From: Candidatus Phytoplasma ziziphi
GTDB lineage: Bacteria; Bacillota_I; Bacilli_A; Acholeplasmatales; Acholeplasmataceae
Assembly (NCBI RefSeq): GCF_003640545.1
Contig: NZ_CP025121.1
Location: 124,001 to 188,000 of the forward strand
DNA length: 64,000 bases
Direction: 5' to 3'
The translations under genes and the position numbers were made by a program. Positions 59,577 to 64,000 of this stretch are shown piece after piece; the first letter of the stretch is position 1; each line of letters opens with the position of its first letter. The notes beneath the pieces were generated by a model that saw only the letters and a list, made by a program, of their open reading frames with translations, was not told the origin of the DNA and did not search any database.

Positions 59577-61130
59577 TTGTTTAAACGGCTGATTAAGAAA
59601 ATAAATTTTTTAAAATTGTTTATATATTTTGTTTTCATTCATTTATTTATTAAAATTTTATTAAAAATATCTTATTTAGAATGTTTTCCGACCACATTTG
59701 ATATATGTTTGCAAATTGCTAAATTTGCTGATTTTATTTATGATTTTTTCAGAAATATATCATCTACTTTATTTTTCTTTTATATATTTATGAGTATCAA
59801 AAACACATCTAGCAAATTAAACTCCAATCCTTTAGTTTCATCCAAACAAAAATCTTATTTTACTTTCGAAGATGTTGCTGGCAATGAAGAAGAAAAAGAA
59901 GAAATGAAGGAATTAATTGATTTTTTAAAAAGACCTCAAAAGTATGCTTCCGTAGGAGCTAAAATACCTAAAGGTGTTTTATTAGAAGGGCCGCCAGGAA
60001 CAGGTAAAACCTTATTAGCGAAAGCTTTAGCTGGTGAAGCTGGAGTTCCTTTTTACGCTGTAGCTGGTTCTGAATTTGTTGAAAAATATGTCGGTGTCGG
60101 TGCTTCTCGTGTCAGAGAATTATTTAAAGAAGCTAAAGATCATTCTCCTTGCATTCTTTTTATTGATGAAATAGATGTTTTAGGTAGTAAAAGAGGTGGT
60201 TTTTCAGGAGGATCTCAAGAAACAGATCAAACTCTTAACCAACTTTTAACTGAAATGGATGGTTTTACTAAATCAAAAGGAATTATTGTTGTTGGAGCTA
60301 CTAATAGAGCGGATATGTTAGATTCAGCTTTATTAAGACCAGGAAGATTCGATCGCAAATTTATAGTTGGTCTACCTGATGTTAAAGCTAGAGAAGCTAT
60401 TTTAAAAGTTCATGTTCGTAATAAAAATATTTCTCCTGATATTAATTTTAATCAATTAGCGAAACAAACTCCAGGTATGAGTGGCGCTCAATTAGAAGCA
60501 GTTTTAAATGAAGCTTCTATTTTAACAGTAAGAAATCAAAAAGAAATGATTACTATGGAAGATTTAGAAGAAGCGATTGATCGCGTTTTAATGGGTCCAG
60601 CCAAAAAATCAATTAAATATACAGAAGAAGAAAGAAAAATGGTGGCTTACCATGAAGCTGGACACGCCGTTATTGGTTTAAAATTAGAACACGCTCAAAA
60701 AGTTCAAAAGATTACTATTATCCCAAGAGGTTCAGCTGGTGGTTATAATTTAATGTTACCTGAAAAAGAAACTTTCTTTTCTTCTAAAAAAAGAATGTTA
60801 GCGAATATTATTTCTTATTTAGGCGGTAGAGTAGCTGAAGAATTAGTTTTTGACGATGTTTCTAATGGAGCTTGTGAGGATTTTAAACAAGCTACTAAAA
60901 TAGCTAGTTTAATGGTGACTAAATATGGAATGAGTGATTTAGGTGTTTCTCAAGATTCTGATTTTTCTGATAAAAAAGCGATTGATACAGAAATTAAAAA
61001 AATAATAGATCAATGTTATCAAGAATGTCAAAAAGTGATTAAAGAAAATAAATCTTTATTAGATAAAATAGTTAATTTATTATTAGAAAAAGAAACTATT
61101 AATAAAGAAGAGATAGATTTATTAGTTTAA
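59577..61130 (+). CDS. ftsH: ATP-dependent zinc metalloprotease FtsH
   Basis: A membrane AAA+ protease for quality control. Start TTG 59577 after AAAAGGAAA. Two hydrophobic segments (about residues 10-32 and 55-78), then AAA+ with GPPGTGKTLLAKALAGEAGV (Walker A), LFIDEIDVLG (Walker B), the second region of homology GRFDRKF, and the protease domain with HEAGHAVIG (HEXXH zinc site) and the third zinc ligand likely in NGACEDFKQATKIA. 517 residues, shorter than the usual 600 or more because the region between the TMs and the C-terminal tail are short. Unlike the FtsH-like ATPases at 3762 and 33815, this is a full protease. Confidence 0.93.
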   Translation: MFKRLIKKINFLKLFIYFVFIHLFIKILLKISYLECFPTTFDICLQIAKFADFIYDFFRNISSTLFFFYIFMSIKNTSSKLNSNPLVSSKQKSYFTFEDVAGNEEEKEEMKELIDFLKRPQKYASVGAKIPKGVLLEGPPGTGKTLLAKALAGEAGVPFYAVAGSEFVEKYVGVGASRVRELFKEAKDHSPCILFIDEIDVLGSKRGGFSGGSQETDQTLNQLLTEMDGFTKSKGIIVVGATNRADMLDSALLRPGRFDRKFIVGLPDVKAREAILKVHVRNKNISPDINFNQLAKQTPGMSGAQLEAVLNEASILTVRNQKEMITMEDLEEAIDRVLMGPAKKSIKYTEEERKMVAYHEAGHAVIGLKLEHAQKVQKITIIPRGSAGGYNLMLPEKETFFSSKKRMLANIISYLGGRVAEELVFDDVSNGACEDFKQATKIASLMVTKYGMSDLGVSQDSDFSDKKAIDTEIKKIIDQCYQECQKVIKENKSLLDKIVNLLLEKETINKEEIDLLV

Positions 61131-61574
61131 AAACAATCTAAAATAAATAAAACGCTCTTTTTTAAAAATAATTAAACAAAAAATTATAAAATTAAAAAGA
61201 ATTTTTTAAAATAAATAATTTAATAAATTTTAAAATAATGTGAATTATATTTAATATAAAAAAATAAAACCTAATCATTAATTGATTAGGTTTTATTTTT
61301 TTATCATTTTTTTAAAAAATTATTTAATTTTTAAAAATTCTTTTATACAAAAATGAGATTAAATTAAAATAGTAATATACAAAATAAACAAAAAATAATC
61401 TAAAAATTTTTTTATATAAGAAAATAAAACAATAAATTTTAATTTTTATTTTCAAACACGTAAAATTTGTTTTTTTTTTTTTTTGTAATAATTATAAGTA
61501 TTAATTTATTTATTATAAAAATTATTATCAACTACAAAAGATAAAATAAAAAAAGAAAGAGAAAAAATATCCAA
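61131..61574. other. Intergenic region with terminator
   Basis: Very AT-rich. It contains the ftsH terminator at about 61262-61302 and a run of T residues near 61470. No gene seen. Confidence 0.4.
61262..61302 (+). terminator. Rho-independent terminator after ftsH
   Basis: AAAACCTAATCA and TGATTAGGTTTT form a 12-base-pair stem, followed by ATTTTTTT. Confidence 0.85.
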
Positions 61575-61822
61575 ATGACAACCCAAAATAAAAATCAAAT
61601 CTCAATAATTTTAACTGCTTTAATTTGTTTATGTTGCGCCATTTTTTCTGTTTTCGCAATAAATAATTACTTTTATAAACAAAAACAGAAGACATTAAAT
61701 TAGTAAAAGGATTGCCTATTTTTGAAGTAGACAAAACAGATAATTCGACGAACCAAGATAAAATTCTTTTACCAATCAACAGATCCACAACAGATATGAA
61801 AAAATTTCTTAAATTAATTTAA
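61575..61822 (+). pseudogene. Remnant of the PMU single-pass membrane protein gene
   Basis: ATG 61575 (after AAAGAGAAAA) gives MTTQNKNQISIILTALICLC, a TM and NNYFYKQKQK, then stops; another frame continues TEDIKLVKGLPIFEVDKTDN and TNQDKILLPINRS before ending. The order TM, NYF.KQ, I.L, PIFEV, KILLPI matches the proteins at 3027 and 33137 (NYFSKQRKEKIQLMNNLPFF; KILIPLPIPN). It is frameshifted and lacks the last two thirds. A PMU once reached this side of ftsH. Confidence 0.75.
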
Positions 61823-62115
61823 TATCTTTTCTTTTAAAAAACAAAATAACTACTTTACTATCTTTATCAGATAAAAGTAATATAATTAATATTATAAAAT
61901 GAATATATTTATTCATTGTAAAAAATAATATCAATATGTTTTAAATAAAATATTATTATTTTATTAAATAATTTAAAATTATAAAAAAACATTTCACAAA
62001 AATAATATAAACAAATATAATAATAATTGTTTAATTCCGACATTTATATAAATTTAGAACAATTATTTTTAGTATTTAATAGAATAAATTTCGAATTAAT
62101 CTTATTTTTGATAAA
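61823..62115. other. AT-rich intergenic region
   Basis: No gene seen; lies between the pseudogene and the convergent 3' end of sufS. Confidence 0.4.
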
Positions 62116-63321
62116 TTAATTAAAAAAATTATTTATGTTTTTTAATGTATCTATTAAAATATCAATATCTTCATAATTATTATAAATTCCTACAGAAATT
62201 CTAATTGTACTTGTTTGATTTATTTTTTTAATAGCTAAATCTGCACAATGTTTTCCTGTTCGAACATAAATATTTTTAGATATTAAAAATTCTTCTACAT
62301 CATGAGGATGAATATTACCTAAATTAAAATTAATAATATGATCCGCATTTGGATTAAAAATTTTAATTTGGGGTATTTTTTTTAATTGAAAAGTAATTTG
62401 CTCAATTATATGTTTATTATGTTGTTGAATTTGTTTTAATCCTATTCTTTGAATAAATTCTAAACTTTTTTGAAAAGCGATAATACTACTTATATTCAGA
62501 GTTCCTGCTTCATAACTATATGGCAAATTTTGAATAGTAAAATTGTGATGATTAACATCTTGAATATTACCCCCACCTATAAAAAAAGGTTTATACTTTT
62601 CCAAAAGATTCTTTTTGCCGAAAAGAATTCCTAAACCAAAAGGACCATACATTTTATGAGTTGAAAAAGCTATAAAATCTACATCTAAATCTTGAACATC
62701 TATTTTTTTAAAACTCACAGATTGAGCAGCATCTAAAATAATTAAAGCTTTTTTTTTTCGAACTTTCCGAACTTCTTGAATAATTTCTTTGATAGGAGTT
62801 TCGTAACCAAAAGTATTAGAAATGTGATTTAAAGCTACAATTTTAGTTTTCGAAGATAAAACTTTTTTAAAATTACTAAAAGTGATTTTGTTTTCTTCGT
62901 TCAATGGAACAAAAACTAATTTAGCTTTTTTTTGATTAGCAATTTTCATCCAAGGTAATATAGAAGAATTATGTTCTAATTCAGAAGTAATAATTTCACT
63001 GTCAGCTTCAATATCTTGACTTAAAATGTGAGCTAATAAATTTAAAGATTCAGTAGTTCCTTTAGTAAAAATAATTTCTTCTGCACAACTAGCATTAATA
63101 AAATGAGCTGTTTGTTTTCTAGTTTCATGAATTAATTGTTCAACTTGTAGAGAAAGGGGGCCAAAAGATTTATAACTCAAACCGTTATAATTATAAAAAT
63201 TAAAAATAGCGTCTATAACTTCTTTTGGTTTTAAAGAAGTTGCGGCAGAATCGAAATAAATAAATTTTTTTTTATGATTTTTAAAAATTGGAAAATACAA
63301 ACGATAATTATTATTTTTCAT
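62116..63321 (-). CDS. sufS: Cysteine desulfurase, SufS/CsdA type
   Basis: A 401-residue PLP enzyme that takes sulfur from cysteine for Fe-S clusters or thiolated tRNA. Visible: FDSAATSLKPKEV, TKGTTESLNLLA, HNSSILPW, LDAAQSV (PLP-binding Asp), FSTHKMYGPFG (Schiff-base Lys), YEAGTLN, and the active-site loop RTGKHCADLAI (Cys). Full length and normal. The partner sufU would be upstream or downstream of it outside the window or elsewhere; the minus-strand gene has no visible neighbour in the 680 bases upstream. Confidence 0.92.
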   Translation of the reverse strand: MKNNNYRLYFPIFKNHKKKFIYFDSAATSLKPKEVIDAIFNFYNYNGLSYKSFGPLSLQVEQLIHETRKQTAHFINASCAEEIIFTKGTTESLNLLAHILSQDIEADSEIITSELEHNSSILPWMKIANQKKAKLVFVPLNEENKITFSNFKKVLSSKTKIVALNHISNTFGYETPIKEIIQEVRKVRKKKALIILDAAQSVSFKKIDVQDLDVDFIAFSTHKMYGPFGLGILFGKKNLLEKYKPFFIGGGNIQDVNHHNFTIQNLPYSYEAGTLNISSIIAFQKSLEFIQRIGLKQIQQHNKHIIEQITFQLKKIPQIKIFNPNADHIINFNLGNIHPHDVEEFLISKNIYVRTGKHCADLAIKKINQTSTIRISVGIYNNYEDIDILIDTLKNINNFFN

Positions 63322-64000
63322 ATTAAACCATCAAATGATTCAAATTTAATTTATTTTTTCGAAAAAAATATAAAACATATTTAAAATAAAAAATAAATTT
63401 TAAATATGTTTTTTCTTTATGAGAATTATTATAATAATTAATAATATTATTAAAATTATATGAATACATTTAATATATTTCCTTTTTTATTATTTGATGT
63501 TATTTATTTTCCGAATATTACAAAATATAAAATATAGTATATTTTTTTATCTAAATTATTAATATTTATTTATAATTTATCGAAATGTTTTATAAATTGA
63601 ATTGAAAATCTTATATATCTTTATTTTTATTTTAATATAAATATTCCGAAATATATAGTAAATTATTTTTTTATTGTAAAATATGTCCTTTTAATAACCT
63701 TGTTTAGAAAAAAAACTGAAATTATATTTTCATAAGAAAATATTTTTTTGTATGTATTTTTTTATTTCTAATTGTTATAAATGTTTTTTATTAGACTATT
63801 TGCATTCTAAAAGAACATAAATTTTGAGTTGTTTTAATGATAATATCTACTTCTAAATGTAATATTATTTTGAAATTATTTATGTTTTTTATGTTACCCA
63901 CTAATAAAAAACTATTTTATTTAGAATGTTTTTTGATTTTGTTTTATTAAAAACGATTATAGATGAGAAAATGTATGTTTATTAATTTCTTTTTAAAAAT
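63322..64000. other. AT-rich intergenic region at the right edge
   Basis: About 680 bases with no supported gene on either strand. It must contain the sufS promoter near 63330-63420 (minus strand). Stop codons break all frames. Confidence 0.4.

Noticed and set aside
1-64000. tRNA or rRNA genes
   Set aside because: I looked for T-arm-like GTTCRA and cloverleaf spacing and for rRNA-like GC-richer blocks but found nothing convincing; a covariance scan would be decisive.

Overview
The window is almost certainly a 'Candidatus Phytoplasma' chromosome (Mollicutes, Acholeplasmatales). The DNA is extremely A+T rich, UGA behaves as a stop, genes are small, and it carries hallmarks of the genus: SVM-type secreted effector candidates, potential mobile units (PMUs) with tmk, dnaB, dnaG, ssb, a HU-like gene, a sigma-like gene and FtsH-like ATPases, IS3-type transposases, and a 2-hydroxycarboxylate (malate/citrate) symporter. 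I cannot name the species from this stretch.

Layout. (1) 1-464: 3' part-less ECF transporter S subunit on the minus strand. (2) 1335-7895: an older, diverged PMU-like block (sigma-like, membrane proteins, FtsH-like AAA+ ATPase, coiled-coil membrane protein, SAP05-like secreted protein), followed by a minus-strand IS3-type transposase. (3) 9430-17283: a housekeeping island with infC-rpmI-rplT, an M42 peptidase, rpmH-rnpA-yidC and the 2HCT symporter. (4) 17284-22770: a mosaic of short genes, gene fragments and a DnaI/DnaC-like helicase loader preceded by a strongly structured 185-base element. (5) 22793-30255: a left-truncated PMU with three SVM-signal proteins and ending in a cut-off dnaB. (6) 30256-47451: a complete-looking PMU of about 17 kb: sigma, ssb, DUF2963-like, HU, AAA+ ATPase, coiled-coil proteins, SVM protein, SAP05-like protein, YqaJ-like nuclease, tmk, dnaB, dnaG, then an 8 x 11-bp direct repeat array, a large palindrome and a transposase. 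(7) 47484-57948: a different, decaying mobile segment with a broken D12 adenine methyltransferase, a YqaJ-like gene with an in-frame TAG, a third dnaB, membrane/coiled-coil proteins with short in-frame tandem repeats, three 11-bp repeats and a frameshifted transposase. (8) 58268-63321: a TM protein with YD-like repeats, ftsH, a pseudogene and a sufS-like cysteine desulfurase.

How it fits together. Each PMU appears to pair a replication module (helicase, primase, loader, SSB, HU, thymidylate kinase, YqaJ-like nuclease, iteron-like repeats) with a surface/secretion module (membrane coiled-coil proteins, AAA+ ATPase, SVM and SAP05-like secreted proteins). The two adjacent units share a nearly identical 1.2 kb tract, suggesting recombination or gene conversion.

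Most notable observations: (a) two diverged SAP05-like genes (25378-26716, 38133-39510) each start with a good Shine-Dalgarno and a 10-codon ORF ending in UAA, and both need the same +1 shift to reach a long open frame that begins with a signal peptide; (b) 11-bp-period direct repeats in two mobile segments, one next to dnaG and a large AT palindrome, a candidate PMU origin; (c) a long inverted-repeat RNA or origin element upstream of the helicase loader; (d) ribosomal protein L20 extended by nine 17-residue repeats and a Rho_N/SAP-like domain. All homology statements come from reading the sequence and from memory of the families; no searches were run.
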